NCBI GenBank assembly: GCA_021413965.1
Contig: JAIOPI010000014.1
Coordinates: 1 to 64,000, forward strand
Direction of reading: 5' to 3'
Origin: Lentisphaerota bacterium
Lineage (GTDB): Bacteria; Verrucomicrobiota; Kiritimatiellia; UBA8416; JAIOPI01
Length of the DNA stretch: 64,000 nucleotides
Shown here: positions 26,487-36,529 of the stretch, piece after piece
How positions within the stretch are numbered: position 1 is the first letter of the stretch
Layout: the number at the start of each line of letters is the position of its first letter
Made by a program: the position numbers and the translations under genes
Notes under the pieces: generated by a model
Told to the model about the DNA's origin: nothing
Database searches by the model: none
The model's input: only the letters and a program-made list of their open reading frames with translations

Positions 26487-28187
26487 TCAGGGCGCCCTCC
26501 TCTCATAGACAAACACCACATTCATGGAGGTTGGTCGGTAGACCCGGGCCTGCTCGCCCCATGCGTAATTCGTTCGCGTGTCCTGGATGTCCACAATGCC
26601 GACGAGATTGTAGAACAAGCGGCTGTAGTTGTCATACCAACGAAACATGTCCAACCGTGGATCAGGGGCCACGCCTAGAGAGGTCGGATTGGCCACAAAG
26701 ACAAGAAACCGTGGCCGAACAGCCTCAATCTCTCGGATCATCTCTTGCTGCATCTGAGCGGCGAACGGGTGGTTTTCAAAGAGGGGGTACATGTAGATGT
26801 AACCAGTTGCGGAGCGCCGATGTGCGTAGAAGTAAATCTGGGGCTCGGAGCCGATGATGGCGATGCGATCGCCGGGGGTGGAGTGTGCCCGTATGTATCT
26901 GCCGATTTCAGGAGAGGCGGAGAATGCGTCTGCCGTGCCGTACTCAAGGCCAATAACCTCATTGACGTTTGCGGCGAAGAGCGTGTCCTTCTGTTCAAAG
27001 AGAGACCATCCTGCAGCCAGGAGATACACAGACGAGGCCAAGAGCCTCGCGGGAATAGCACGCTTCATGCGCTGAAGACGCCTGACCGCCGTGCCCATAG
27101 CGATTCCCGCCAGCAGGGCGGCGGCAGGGAGTAGCGTGACGAAATAGTGCGGGCGGAAGTAGAAGCCGGGGCAGACGGTCAGGAACGAGAACACGGCAAG
27201 GCCCAGAACAAAGGGCCTCCGGCTTCGACACTCCGGATCCCAGAGCACGGTCACCAGGCCGAGCAACGCCAAACCCCACAGCAGGGGGGTGCCGCTGAAT
27301 ACGCTCCCCCCCCCGTCTCCCAGGCCGGGAATCCCCACGGCGCTACAGAAGTAGAAGGCGGCCTGACGTATGGGGAGCAACGTGACATAGTGCCTCGCAT
27401 AGGTCACACACCAGAACCAGAATGAACCGAACACTCCGGCCAGATAGAGGAGTGCAAAGGTGAGGGCTACGGGGAGAGCCACACCCGACATGAACACAAT
27501 CTGACGCAAGGCATGCTGCCCGTACGGCTCCGATCCCGCGTGCCGCCGATGCGAGAGCAGACAGAGGCACGCAAAGAGCACGAAAAAGATGGCATGCTGC
27601 TTCATGAGAAGGGCAAGGCCGAAGAGGACGCCACCAAGAAGCAACCAACTGCGCCTTACGGAGTCCTTGGCCTTCAGGAGTGTCAGCAACCCTCCCATGG
27701 CGGGCAGAACAATGAAGTGCGTGGCATGGGCATGAAGCCCGTACACGGACGAGCTCATGGACAGCAGGCCGTATGTCGTTCCGGCGATGGCCGCCGTAAA
27801 GGGGTCGAAGAGCTTTCTGGCCAACAGGAAGATGACCATGATCGATGCGATATTGACGAGCAGCAACCCCAGGTGAATGCCTGCTGGTGTCTGGCCGAAC
27901 AGCCCCATGATCAACGCATACGCCGCGTAGATGCCGGGCATCTTCATGTTGTAGGCAATGGAGTAGGGCGGTACGCCTTCCAGCATGAGCTGGCCCATAT
28001 AGGCATATTCCCCTTCGTCTCGCTCAAGGGGTATCCCAAGGTGGCGTATGCGGATCGCAGAGATGATGAACACGGCTGCCGCCATGACACACCAGGCCCA
28101 GAGGTTCTCACGCCGAGCAGGCTGAGCGGGGACGGCGTTCTGCAACGGCTGTCCCGGTCCGGCCTGGTCTCGCATTCGCGGCTTCAT
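26487..28187 (-). CDS. GT-C (GT39/ArnT-like) membrane glycosyltransferase
   Basis: 566 residues. TM1 is followed by LERDEGEYAYMGQLMLEG (D57-E58) and PYSIAYNMKMPGIYAAYA, the characteristic first loop of ArnT/GT39-type enzymes. Ten or so further TM segments and a C-terminal domain (PGDRIAIIGSEPQIYFYAHRRS) follow. The ATG at 28187 is chosen because it overlaps the stop of the upstream gene as ATGA. An in-frame start at 28274 would lie inside that gene. The sugar and acceptor are unknown. Confidence 0.75.
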   Translation of the reverse strand: MKPRMRDQAGPGQPLQNAVPAQPARRENLWAWCVMAAAVFIISAIRIRHLGIPLERDEGEYAYMGQLMLEGVPPYSIAYNMKMPGIYAAYALIMGLFGQTPAGIHLGLLLVNIASIMVIFLLARKLFDPFTAAIAGTTYGLLSMSSSVYGLHAHATHFIVLPAMGGLLTLLKAKDSVRRSWLLLGGVLFGLALLMKQHAIFFVLFACLCLLSHRRHAGSEPYGQHALRQIVFMSGVALPVALTFALLYLAGVFGSFWFWCVTYARHYVTLLPIRQAAFYFCSAVGIPGLGDGGGSVFSGTPLLWGLALLGLVTVLWDPECRSRRPFVLGLAVFSFLTVCPGFYFRPHYFVTLLPAAALLAGIAMGTAVRRLQRMKRAIPARLLASSVYLLAAGWSLFEQKDTLFAANVNEVIGLEYGTADAFSASPEIGRYIRAHSTPGDRIAIIGSEPQIYFYAHRRSATGYIYMYPLFENHPFAAQMQQEMIREIEAVRPRFLVFVANPTSLGVAPDPRLDMFRWYDNYSRLFYNLVGIVDIQDTRTNYAWGEQARVYRPTSMNVVFVYERRAP

Positions 28188-29818
28188 CGGGACGTCCCCT
28201 CTGCCGGGAAGGGGTCTAGTCGACCGAGGAAGATCTCCGGCCCGTCCATCACGCGATGGTCGCTTGGGAAACAACCGGCTTCCCAGCCACCATTCAGGAA
28301 CCAGAGAGTCTGTGGTGTGTCCGGATCGGAGTCGCGTATGGCCGCAACGGTCTTCAAGAGGTTCGCCTGCACGTGCGGGTCAGCGAGATACGCGAACGTA
28401 TACGTAGGCGCAAGGAACAAGAGGCCGTCCAGCCTTGCCGAGCCGATGTCATCGGCAGACACGACTGGGGCTGCCGGCCGAAGACCGAACGGCACGCGGT
28501 AGGCCTCCAGCATGTGAAGCATGGCCTCGGAGGTGACGATGATCGACCCCGGTGGCACCGTGGCTCTGAAGTGTGCCATGGCTCGATCCCAACCCTGCCT
28601 TTGCCATCGCTCCCGGGGAATATCCATGGGGTCGATACGCGGTTTCCAGAGCAGCAGCGCGCAGAGCATCAACGGGGCGGCGTACTTGAATGGCGGCACG
28701 CGCCGCGCCACCGTTTCAATTCCCATGCCCACGCCAGCGAGACTGACGAGCCCGATGACGACGGTATGCCGAGTCGGGCCGACGGGGAACATGCCCGCCA
28801 GGCCGGCGACGAGCGCAACGTATGGCGCGGCCGCCAGGATGACCCGTGAATCTCGTGTTCGCACCCACGAGACAACTCCCAGCACATAGAGGCCGGCCGC
28901 AAATAGCCCTTGAGCGGTGCCCCCCGTAATGTACACGAACTGAGAAATAAAGCCCTGAAACACAAAAATGACGGGATTCTGCCCTTGCGGAAAAAGGGAG
29001 CATCCCAGGTACGAGGAGCTTGAGTCGGGAGCCGCGAGCCACGGCTTGGCGATCCACATGTAGAGCCACGCCAACGCGAGGACGGCAACCGTCTGACCGG
29101 CAACCCACGCCGGTAGAAGGCGACGCGATCCGGGAACGCGCGCAAAGCGCGCCAGACCACACAGGCCGGCTGCGAGCGCGATCCAGACCACCGAGAACTC
29201 GGCGAGAAGTCCCACGTAGAGCGCTGCGAAATGCGCCGCAAGCGCCAGGACCGAGGTCTTGGCAAACGCGCGATCCAGCGCGATGAGCGCCAGCGGCACG
29301 GCCAGGATCGCCAGGGAATATCCCCGCAGTTGGATCGTCAGGTAGACCAGAACCGGAGCGAATCCAAGCAAGGCCGCAAGACTCCAAGCCGTGATGGGAG
29401 AAACGAACCGGCGCAGCCAGATTGCCGCGGCGGCCGGTGCCAGGCCGCCGGCAAGGGCCGGCAGCAGGCGCAGCCACCACACCGATTCGGAAACGTGGGC
29501 GGCAAGCCACAACCACCATAGCAACAGAGGAGGGTGGGGGAATGCGTTCCATTGCCGCAAGGTGGCGTTGAGCAGGTGGCATGCCTCGTCAGGGTTCAGG
29601 TACAGAGTTGTCGAAAGCCTGATCCGGACGGCAACTGCGGCGATTGTGATCAACGTGCCGATGCGCTGTTCGGTAGACCAGCGGGTGGGGACGAGACATC
29701 CTGGGAGTGTAAGTGTCACGCGACTGCTCTTGAAAAGAAGGGGCTTCTCCGGCGGCTTGGGAGCGTGTTGCGTTGGAGCGGAGAGCAAGCGCCTGCGTTC
29801 ATAGCGGGACAGTGCCAC
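28184..29818 (-). CDS. GT-C membrane glycosyltransferase
   Basis: 544 residues with multiple TM segments. TLYLNPDEACHLL (D77-E78) follows TM1, and HPPLLLWWLWLAAHVSESVWWLRLLPAL is the usual second block of GT39-like proteins. The start is a GTG at 29818, 44 bases after the previous stop; the first 45 residues are basic and Pro-rich and may be cytoplasmic. Its stop overlaps the start of the next gene, so the two are translationally coupled. Confidence 0.72.
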   Translation of the reverse strand: MALSRYERRRLLSAPTQHAPKPPEKPLLFKSSRVTLTLPGCLVPTRWSTEQRIGTLITIAAVAVRIRLSTTLYLNPDEACHLLNATLRQWNAFPHPPLLLWWLWLAAHVSESVWWLRLLPALAGGLAPAAAAIWLRRFVSPITAWSLAALLGFAPVLVYLTIQLRGYSLAILAVPLALIALDRAFAKTSVLALAAHFAALYVGLLAEFSVVWIALAAGLCGLARFARVPGSRRLLPAWVAGQTVAVLALAWLYMWIAKPWLAAPDSSSSYLGCSLFPQGQNPVIFVFQGFISQFVYITGGTAQGLFAAGLYVLGVVSWVRTRDSRVILAAAPYVALVAGLAGMFPVGPTRHTVVIGLVSLAGVGMGIETVARRVPPFKYAAPLMLCALLLWKPRIDPMDIPRERWQRQGWDRAMAHFRATVPPGSIIVTSEAMLHMLEAYRVPFGLRPAAPVVSADDIGSARLDGLLFLAPTYTFAYLADPHVQANLLKTVAAIRDSDPDTPQTLWFLNGGWEAGCFPSDHRVMDGPEIFLGRLDPFPAEGTSR

Positions 29819-29862
29819 AGTTGGACAAATGAGGGCAAGCAGGCCGTGAGGCGCTCATGCCG

Positions 29863-32304
29863 TCAGCGGAACGAATGCGGCGGATGGTCCTTTCCGCTGT
29901 TATCCGCAGCACTGGAGGCGGGACTCTCGACGGGAATCCGTTGCCAAAACGTGACGGGGCCAACGGTGGTGGCCGGTTTGAACGTCCGATCAAGATAGGC
30001 CGCGAGCAATGGGAGGCGGTCGTATTGCGGGATACCGTCAATCCACTCACGCCAAGTGTCACCGCTGCTATAGATGACGAGATTAACCGAATGCCGCTCC
30101 AGATCTTCAATGATCTCTCGCTGCATGGACGGCAAACTCGCGTAGATCGGGAGAACGTAGCGTGAGGCCAGTCGTCGATCGGCGAGAAAGATCAATAGAG
30201 CCTGGTTGGTAAAGTCGAACACGCGATCACCGGGCTCGGTGCGCTCCCGAATATAGTCGACGACCGGTTCCATTTCCGCTTCCTGTCCGCCTATATCCAG
30301 AACGCCAACCCCGGGCAACGGTTCGCGATCTGCGGTCGTGGGCGGCGGGTCCCGAAGTTCCTCCCATCGCTGCGTGAGGGTGGCAATCGGCTGCCAGAGG
30401 ATTTGCATGTACCATCCCATGGCGATGCCGCTGCCAATGGCCAAGATCGCGACCACCGTTCCTCCTGCAATCCGTGCTGTGAGCCTCTGTGGGCAAAGGA
30501 AGATGTCGCCGGCCTTGCCGGCGAGCGCCGCAACCATGAAGAATCCCAGTATCATAAAGAGAAGCACGCTGTAGTCAGCGTGGGGTTCGTCACACCGACC
30601 CAGCACGGAGCGGTAGCAGGATGCGCCAAAAAACGTCAGCAGCAGGAGCTGCGGCGCCCATGGCGAGTACCAAAATCCTTTGCCGAAAGCGCGGAACGTG
30701 AGAACGGTGGCGGCCGCAACGAGGGCAAAGGCTCCGGCATAGAAGCATACGCCGTTGCTCACCAGCCATGATGAGAAGTCCGGCCGCTGCGTCCCCGCCA
30801 GCATGGGCCGCAAGATGTCGAGAACCCTTGGCGCCGGCAGGCCCCAGATCTCCGTCTGGTAGGCGCATTGCACCCACGAATTCCGCAACACGTCGCCCAA
30901 CGCTCCGTGCAGGAGGAAGTACCAGCCGATGATCCAGAATCCCAAAAACGCTCCGGACGAATAGCAGACGAGAGGAAGCGGACGGCGGCGAAACTCGACA
31001 GATCGGCCATGGAACAGACCGGCGACGGTCGTGAACAGGATGCCCGTCGCGAGGGCGTAGAGACCTTCCAGGGTGTGCCAGCAGGCGAGCGTGGCAAGGG
31101 CGCCAGCCAGCATGAGGCGCCAGCCCTTCCGGAAGAGGAGCAACAGCCGTGCCCGCCCCCCCTGGAGCGCCCCAACCGAGCCTGAGCAACGCGCATTGAG
31201 GAGTTCGAATCCCTGCGGTGATGCGATGGCGCTGGCCAACACGGCGATGCTGAGAAAGCCAAGAGATCTTCGTCCGTTCGCCTCGAGGGCTAGAGGAACC
31301 GCCGCGACCACAAGCGCGGCGACAAGACGAAATCGAAAGCTGGCAAGGACCAGAAAATAGATGGCAACGAGCTCTGTCGGAGCCACGTATCCCTGAATCG
31401 CACGGACACCGGCAAGGGTCGGTCCAAATAGCTTGGCGCCGAGGCTCGGAATCCAGGCATCGTAGAGCAGCCCATGCTGAATGTAGATGTCTCGATACGG
31501 GATGGCGCCATGACGAATTTCACTCATCGGCACCATAGCCTCGCCATCGTGAAACAGGTCCAATGGCCCATCCCGGATGTCCCGGTAAGCGAGCGCGTAT
31601 AGAAGTGCCGGGATGACACCATACACCGTCACAGCGGTCGAGATTCTCCAAATAGCACCAACGGTCGGGTGACGATACCACGGTCTTGCAGGCTGGAGCG
31701 CTTCAGTCCGGATCGGCTTAAGGGTCTCGGTCGGGGGCAAATTTCCAGCGACCTGATCCGCGTTATCAACTCCAGCCGCGCTTTTTGGATGGTCGCCAAG
31801 TCGCTTGCCGCGAAATAGGCACCAGGCCGTGAGGCCGCCCAGCAGTGGCACGATGCCGAACCAGAGCGGGGAGATGAGCGTCTTCCACGCCGAAGGATCC
31901 AGATCAAGGAGGCGCGGCCACGGCCTCAACAGAAGAAGGTGCAAAGCCGCAACCGGGCGCGACAATGTTGTCTTCGGGCGATGGCAAAGGCGGGAGAGTC
32001 CTGACGTTGTCAGCAGGAAGAGCAACCAACCCCCTGCCATAACGGCCGGAAAGCCGATGACCGTTACCGCGAAGTAGAACAACTCCTGCTGCTTCGGATA
32101 GCGATTGGCCGCCACCCACCCGACGATTCCGCTGTCCGAATGCCACTGAAACGTGATCGCTTCCGGAAGCTGAAGCAGGCCGCAAAGCGCTACGGTGAAC
32201 CAACCCGCAAACACGGGCAGACGAATCCAAACCGAATAGGGGATAAGAAATCGTCTTGCGGATGGCGCGGACACGCCGAAACCAGCCTGGCCGGATGATC
32301 TCAT
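29863..32304 (-). CDS. Large GT-C-like membrane protein
   Basis: 813 residues and about 15 hydrophobic segments. Four TM segments and a long hydrophilic linker precede a GT-C-like core beginning DGPLDLFHDGEAMVPMSEI (acidic pair near D253/E255) and then YIQHGLLYDAWIPSLGAKLFGP. The C-terminal domain (DYIRERTEPGDRVFDFTNQALLIFLADRRL) matches the soluble end of the neighbouring GT39-like proteins. ATG 32304 is chosen because the open frame upstream is arginine-rich and lacks membrane character. It is the first gene of the minus-strand GT-C run and is divergent from the TPR gene at 32580. Confidence 0.68.
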   Translation of the reverse strand: MRSSGQAGFGVSAPSARRFLIPYSVWIRLPVFAGWFTVALCGLLQLPEAITFQWHSDSGIVGWVAANRYPKQQELFYFAVTVIGFPAVMAGGWLLFLLTTSGLSRLCHRPKTTLSRPVAALHLLLLRPWPRLLDLDPSAWKTLISPLWFGIVPLLGGLTAWCLFRGKRLGDHPKSAAGVDNADQVAGNLPPTETLKPIRTEALQPARPWYRHPTVGAIWRISTAVTVYGVIPALLYALAYRDIRDGPLDLFHDGEAMVPMSEIRHGAIPYRDIYIQHGLLYDAWIPSLGAKLFGPTLAGVRAIQGYVAPTELVAIYFLVLASFRFRLVAALVVAAVPLALEANGRRSLGFLSIAVLASAIASPQGFELLNARCSGSVGALQGGRARLLLLFRKGWRLMLAGALATLACWHTLEGLYALATGILFTTVAGLFHGRSVEFRRRPLPLVCYSSGAFLGFWIIGWYFLLHGALGDVLRNSWVQCAYQTEIWGLPAPRVLDILRPMLAGTQRPDFSSWLVSNGVCFYAGAFALVAAATVLTFRAFGKGFWYSPWAPQLLLLTFFGASCYRSVLGRCDEPHADYSVLLFMILGFFMVAALAGKAGDIFLCPQRLTARIAGGTVVAILAIGSGIAMGWYMQILWQPIATLTQRWEELRDPPPTTADREPLPGVGVLDIGGQEAEMEPVVDYIRERTEPGDRVFDFTNQALLIFLADRRLASRYVLPIYASLPSMQREIIEDLERHSVNLVIYSSGDTWREWIDGIPQYDRLPLLAAYLDRTFKPATTVGPVTFWQRIPVESPASSAADNSGKDHPPHSFR

Positions 32305-32471
32305 GGCGGAAACACTGCTATCGTTGGCAAGGTGCGGCAAGCACGAAAGCCGGGCACGTCTCAACTTAGCGCAGAAGACGACCACGATGTATACACACTC
32401 GCCGAGAAGGACTCCGCGCGGCATCGCGCCGGACACGGGATTACCGCCAGCGGGTAGCGCGTCTCGCCAAC

Positions 32472-32501
32472 TTGACGCGCCAGCCCGGCTCCTCGTAACA
32501 T
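32472..32501 (+). promoter_or_regulatory. Candidate promoter in the 32.3-32.6 kb divergent spacer
   Basis: TTGACG (32472-32477), an 18-base spacer and TAACAT (32496-32501). A start near 32508 leaves about 70 bases before ATG 32580. A 17-codon frame (32509-32562) lies in that leader and could be a leader peptide or chance. Confidence 0.4.
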
Positions 32502-32579
32502 GCGGCACATGAGCGTGTTCCGTTTGCATTGGTACGGACGGGTGCACGACAGTCCCGCCTGAAGAGCGACGACCCTCGC

Positions 32580-34406
32580 ATGAAACAACATCGCCCGATC
32601 GACGTTCCAAGTCGCGTCCTCCGCGGCGCGCTCTGCCATGCGGCGATCGCCCTCGCGTGCATCCTGGTTTATGGTCAGACCCTTCGCTTTGGGCTCACCA
32701 GGTTCGAGGATTACTTGCTTCTCGAAGCGGTAACGGAGCGGCCGGTGTCGCTGACGGACGTGTTCACCAAGGATGCGTTCCTGCAGAAGAACGGGTCGCT
32801 CTTCTACCGCCCGCTCCAGACGCTCACGTATCTCGCCGATGTGCAGTTTGGCGGGAAAGACGCTTATGGCTGCCACGGGACAAACCTGCTGCTGTACGTA
32901 CTCACCTGCTGCGCTCTCTTCAGCTTGCTGAGAAGGTTGGGACACGGCCACGGCATTGCCCTGGTGAGCGGTCTTGTCTATTCACTCAACCCGCTGTTCA
33001 CCCAGGTCGTTGCCTGGATCCCTGCGCGCGGGGATCTGCTCCTGGCGCTGTTCGCCATGGTGTCGTTCATTGCGCTGATCCGGTTTCGAGAGACCAGGAA
33101 GTGGCATTTTCTGGTTTTCCACTGGGTCGCGTTCTTTCTCGCGGAGTTGTCCAAGGAAACCGCGGTTATGCTGCCGGCGGTCTTCGCGGTCCACATCGTG
33201 TTCGAAGACGGGGCGAAGAAGCTCCTTAACCGACAGAACGCGGGATTCTTGTTCTCCTGGGTTTTGCTTGCGGGTGCGTACCTGGTGCTGCGCAGAGGCG
33301 CCATCAGTGGAGTCCCCGAAACGGACGCATTCGGCATCAGACTGTTCCTCGGGAATCTGGCGACCATTCCCGAGACTCTGTCGAGCTTCGTATGGCCGGT
33401 ACATCTCTCCCTCATGCCTTCTTTCTCCGCCTTCAGGACGATCACGGGATTGATTCTTATTGCGGCCGTCGCGGTGCGCGTCGCCATGCAGCGCGAGAAG
33501 CGTTGGGCCCCGATCGTGTTGGGGGCGGCCTGGTTCCTGATTCTCTCAGCTCCCGGCATGTTCTTCAGGCCGGAGGGGGGCATTCACGCGTACAGCTATC
33601 TCAATCATCGGATGTTCTTGCCGATGGTGGGGGCTTGGATCGTGGCCGTCGAACTTGTGCCCATGACGTGGTGCGCATGGCGGCCCTGGATGTTATGCGG
33701 CGGCGTGGTGTTGGCCGGCGTGCTCGCGTTGCTCTCGTTTCGGCAGAGCAGGTTCTTTGCCGAGCCGCGGGGCTTCTACGATCAGGCCGTGCTGACGAAT
33801 CCTCAGTCGGCGTTGGCCCTGTTGAATCGCGGCTGCCTCAGGCAAGACAACGGTGACATCCGTGGCGCGGTTGAGGATTACAGCAGGGCGCTGCAGATTG
33901 TCCCTGACTACTTGCCGGCCCACTTTTACCGCGGGACGGCCATGGGCAAGCTGGGCGACTATCCGGCCGCCCTTGCGGACCTTACGGCGGCGATCCGGGA
34001 GGCGACATTGTCAGCCATGAACCGCGCGCACGATCAGGCGGCACAGTCGAATCCCCCATTGGCGCTGGCTCTGTACAATCGCGGCCGTATTCGGCAAGAC
34101 AACGGCGATCTCCCCGGCGCGATTGAGGACTACAATTGGGCGCTGCAGGTCGTTCCCGACGAGTTCTCCGCCCTGATCATACTCAACCGCGGGTTGGCTC
34201 TGGCCAAACTGGGCGACGCTGAAGGGGCGCTGCAGGATTTCGAGACGGCGTGGGAGCGCGATCCAAGGCTGCCCGAGCCTCTGTTCAGGATCGGCCTCAT
34301 CAAGCATGAGCGCAAGGATGAGGCGGGCGCTCGTGCCGCATGGCAGACCGCCGCCGCGTTGGGCCATCAGGGCGCACAGGAGATGCTCCGGCAGCATGTC
34401 CCGTGA
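32580..34406 (+). CDS. TMTC-like membrane protein with C-terminal TPRs
   Basis: 608 residues. The first two thirds are a polytopic membrane domain with FEDYLLLEAV after TM1 (acidic pair E43-D44) and FYRPLQTLTYLAD, as in TMTC-type and related bacterial O-glycosyltransferase-like proteins. From about residue 405 there are TPR units (ALLNRGCLRQDNGDIRGAVEDYSRAL, ALYNRGRIRQDNGDLPGAIEDYNWAL, AKLGDAEGALQDFETA). The likely role is sugar transfer to protein or glycan, with the repeats binding a partner. ATG 32580 follows a weak ribosome site. An alternative start at 32529 would add 17 residues. Confidence 0.72.
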   Translation: MKQHRPIDVPSRVLRGALCHAAIALACILVYGQTLRFGLTRFEDYLLLEAVTERPVSLTDVFTKDAFLQKNGSLFYRPLQTLTYLADVQFGGKDAYGCHGTNLLLYVLTCCALFSLLRRLGHGHGIALVSGLVYSLNPLFTQVVAWIPARGDLLLALFAMVSFIALIRFRETRKWHFLVFHWVAFFLAELSKETAVMLPAVFAVHIVFEDGAKKLLNRQNAGFLFSWVLLAGAYLVLRRGAISGVPETDAFGIRLFLGNLATIPETLSSFVWPVHLSLMPSFSAFRTITGLILIAAVAVRVAMQREKRWAPIVLGAAWFLILSAPGMFFRPEGGIHAYSYLNHRMFLPMVGAWIVAVELVPMTWCAWRPWMLCGGVVLAGVLALLSFRQSRFFAEPRGFYDQAVLTNPQSALALLNRGCLRQDNGDIRGAVEDYSRALQIVPDYLPAHFYRGTAMGKLGDYPAALADLTAAIREATLSAMNRAHDQAAQSNPPLALALYNRGRIRQDNGDLPGAIEDYNWALQVVPDEFSALIILNRGLALAKLGDAEGALQDFETAWERDPRLPEPLFRIGLIKHERKDEAGARAAWQTAAALGHQGAQEMLRQHVP

Positions 34407-34480
34407 CCAGGCGCCATGCGGTTGAACGAATGCAAGTGAGTCTTTAGCTGATCGGCGTGCAATCGTGGATCAGCGCACGC

Positions 34481-34640
34481 ACCCGGGATCACGAACAGCG
34501 TGAAGGCGGTGGACGCGGACAGCCCGAAGATGATCGCCCAGGCCCGGCCGTTGAAGATCGGGTCCTGCCTGATCTTCCGCTCGCCCTCGCTGGTCTCGTC
34601 GACCACGCGCTCGATCTTCCAGTGTAGGGCGCCGTTCAAT
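34481..34640 (-). pseudogene. C-terminal remnant of an RND efflux transporter gene
   Basis: The minus-strand frame reads EGERKIRQDPIFNGRAWAII and then FGLSASTAFTLFVIPG. This matches the last transmembrane helix of RND pumps of the AcrB/CusA class (typically DPIFxGLAxSLIFGxxxSTxLTLxVIP). Nothing else of the roughly 1,000-residue protein is present, and the frame continues into unrelated residues. It is squeezed between the TPR gene and the flippase-like gene and is probably debris from an insertion or recombination event. Confidence 0.65.
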
Positions 34641-35700
34641 CATGCCGGGGGCCGTTCGCTTCATTCCCCTTCAGAAGCTGTCGGATCATGTCAACGGCGG
34701 GGCGTTCGGAAGTGAACGCAAAGATGAAAATCCCCGGCAATGCCCCGCAGAGCAGCACGCCTCTTGCCAGCACCGCCAGCGCCGCCGCCGTGCCGGAATG
34801 ACCGGCCGTCGAGAAGAACAGCAGGTAGAGTCCTTCCATGACGCCCCACCCCCCGGGCGTGATGGGCAGGGCGGCCAGGATCGTCACGAGTGGCACGTAC
34901 AACAGGTACGCATACCAGGGGACCGTCAGGTTCAGGCCGAACCCGATAAACGCCACCGAACTGATCCCCAGGACCTGTGCCACGGCCGCCAACCCGGTGG
35001 CGATGGCAAGGCCATCGCCATGGCGATACCGCGCCAAGGCGTCGTGCGCGGCCGTGATGTGGTGGGCGAAGGGGAGTCGCGCCAGCATCCGGTCCACCCG
35101 CAAGGCCTGTCGGAGGCGGGCACTGACGAGGAGCGCCATGGCCCCGCACACGCCGAGGATGACCACGGCGCCTGAAAGTGCCGGCATCCACAAGGAGTCT
35201 GACACGCGGTAGCCGATGGCGCACATGGCCAGCACAGACACCAGTGCAAAGAGAGCCATGACGCCGACGCCCATGCCTCTGTCGACGAGGACGCTGGCGA
35301 CAACGCACGCGGTGCGCTTTGAGCGTCGGGTCACGTAGTAGACTTTGATGGCGTCGCCGCCGACCATTCCGGGGATGATGGCGTTGAAGACCTCCGCGAG
35401 GAAGCCCAGCCGAAACGCTTCGGCGACGCCGATGTGAACGTCCTGGACGCGCAGTAGCGCGCGCCAGCGGAGCGTGCCGACCAGCAGCGAAAGGATGGAC
35501 GCGACCACGGCGGCGAGCAGCCAGGCGGGATGTGCGGCGAGAAGACTGGACGCCAGCCCGGGCTGCATTGTGACGACGCCAGCCGAGTCCGTTGCCTCGT
35601 AGTCACCCCAGTGCACCTGTGCGGCGATCCATGCAAGCAGAGCGGCCACGACAAGAACCCGCGCCATGCGCGATAGCCGTTTTCCAAACGCTGGAACCAT
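34636..35700 (-). CDS. Flippase-like/LPG synthase TM-domain protein (UPF0104/AglD type)
   Basis: About 354 residues and eight TM segments. Family blocks include WRALLRVQDVHIGVAEAFRLGFLAEVFNAIIPGMVGGDAIKVYYVTR and VLVDRGMGVGVMALFALVS, with LPITPGGWGVMEGLYLLFF near the C-terminus. These match the lysylphosphatidylglycerol-synthase TM/AglD-like family, members of which are implicated in lipid or lipid-linked sugar translocation. ATG 35700 is chosen because AAAGGCGG lies just upstream. ATG 35748 would add 16 residues. Confidence 0.75.
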   Translation of the reverse strand: MVPAFGKRLSRMARVLVVAALLAWIAAQVHWGDYEATDSAGVVTMQPGLASSLLAAHPAWLLAAVVASILSLLVGTLRWRALLRVQDVHIGVAEAFRLGFLAEVFNAIIPGMVGGDAIKVYYVTRRSKRTACVVASVLVDRGMGVGVMALFALVSVLAMCAIGYRVSDSLWMPALSGAVVILGVCGAMALLVSARLRQALRVDRMLARLPFAHHITAAHDALARYRHGDGLAIATGLAAVAQVLGISSVAFIGFGLNLTVPWYAYLLYVPLVTILAALPITPGGWGVMEGLYLLFFSTAGHSGTAAALAVLARGVLLCGALPGIFIFAFTSERPAVDMIRQLLKGNEANGPRHD

Positions 35701-35986
35701 TCGGCCGCCTTTGTTCCGATGGATGTCCGCCGACTGGATGCTGCTCATGCCCCCTCGGCACTGGAGCGTCCGAGTGAAGCACTGTACATCCAACCATGCC
35801 GCCCGCGCAATGTCGCTGGCTGGCGGTTTGCCCGTGGCGACGAAGCGGCGATGTGCCGGGACCTGGTCCACAGGTTGGACCCACGGTTGACAATCGCGGG
35901 ACCGAGGGGGCACACTGGATGACGTGTGGCGGATGGCATCGGGCCCCTGGTGCGGGTGTGGGATGCGGGGCCTGCAAGGAGACGGT

Positions 35987-36529
35987 GTGAAAGGCCTCTT
36001 GGTATCAGCCTTGGTATTGGCTGGCTACGTGATATCCGTGGCGATTGCGGCACGCCTGATCCATGTCGAGCGCAAGATGACGCTCTACATGTGGCTGTTC
36101 GCCATCTGGATTCCCGTCTATTTCATTGTCTATCTGGCCACGCCACCCCATGTCTGGATTCTTCCTGAGCCGTGGAGCCGCGTCCCGTGGAAGCTGGACT
36201 TGGCGTACGGGTTCGTGGTGTTCGCGCTCAACGTCAACAACTCCATGGACGTGTTTTTCGGACTCAATGAGGGGTTTTCCACCTGCCTGCTGCTTGAGAT
36301 CCATCGCGGCGGACCTCGCGGGCTGACCACGGACGAGCTCACCGCCATATTCCGGTCGCCGGCCGGCACGGACAAGATCTACGCCTGGCGCCTGCCCCGT
36401 CTGGAAGCGTCGGGCTACCTGGTGATCGATCCGGCGACCGGCACGTGCCGCCTGACAGGCAAGGGGCTGTGGCTGGCGCGGATGGCCTGGGCAGGCAAAC
36501 GCATCCTCAACCTGGGTCCCGGAGGCTGA
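35987..36529 (+). CDS. Membrane protein with winged-helix-like C-terminus (pair member 1)
   Basis: 180 residues. Three hydrophobic segments occupy roughly residues 3-90. A soluble tail then reads STCLLLEIHRGGPRGLTTDELTAIF, KIYAWRLPRLEASGYLVID and LTGKGLWLARMAW, which has the helix-turn-helix plus wing layout of small winged-helix domains. It aligns with the tail of the next gene, so the two are tandem paralogs. GTG 35987 is strongly supported by AAGGAG five bases upstream; the open frame begins 21 codons earlier. I do not recognise a named family. It may be a membrane-bound regulator or an adaptor for the glycan machinery. Confidence 0.65.
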   Translation: MKGLLVSALVLAGYVISVAIAARLIHVERKMTLYMWLFAIWIPVYFIVYLATPPHVWILPEPWSRVPWKLDLAYGFVVFALNVNNSMDVFFGLNEGFSTCLLLEIHRGGPRGLTTDELTAIFRSPAGTDKIYAWRLPRLEASGYLVIDPATGTCRLTGKGLWLARMAWAGKRILNLGPGG

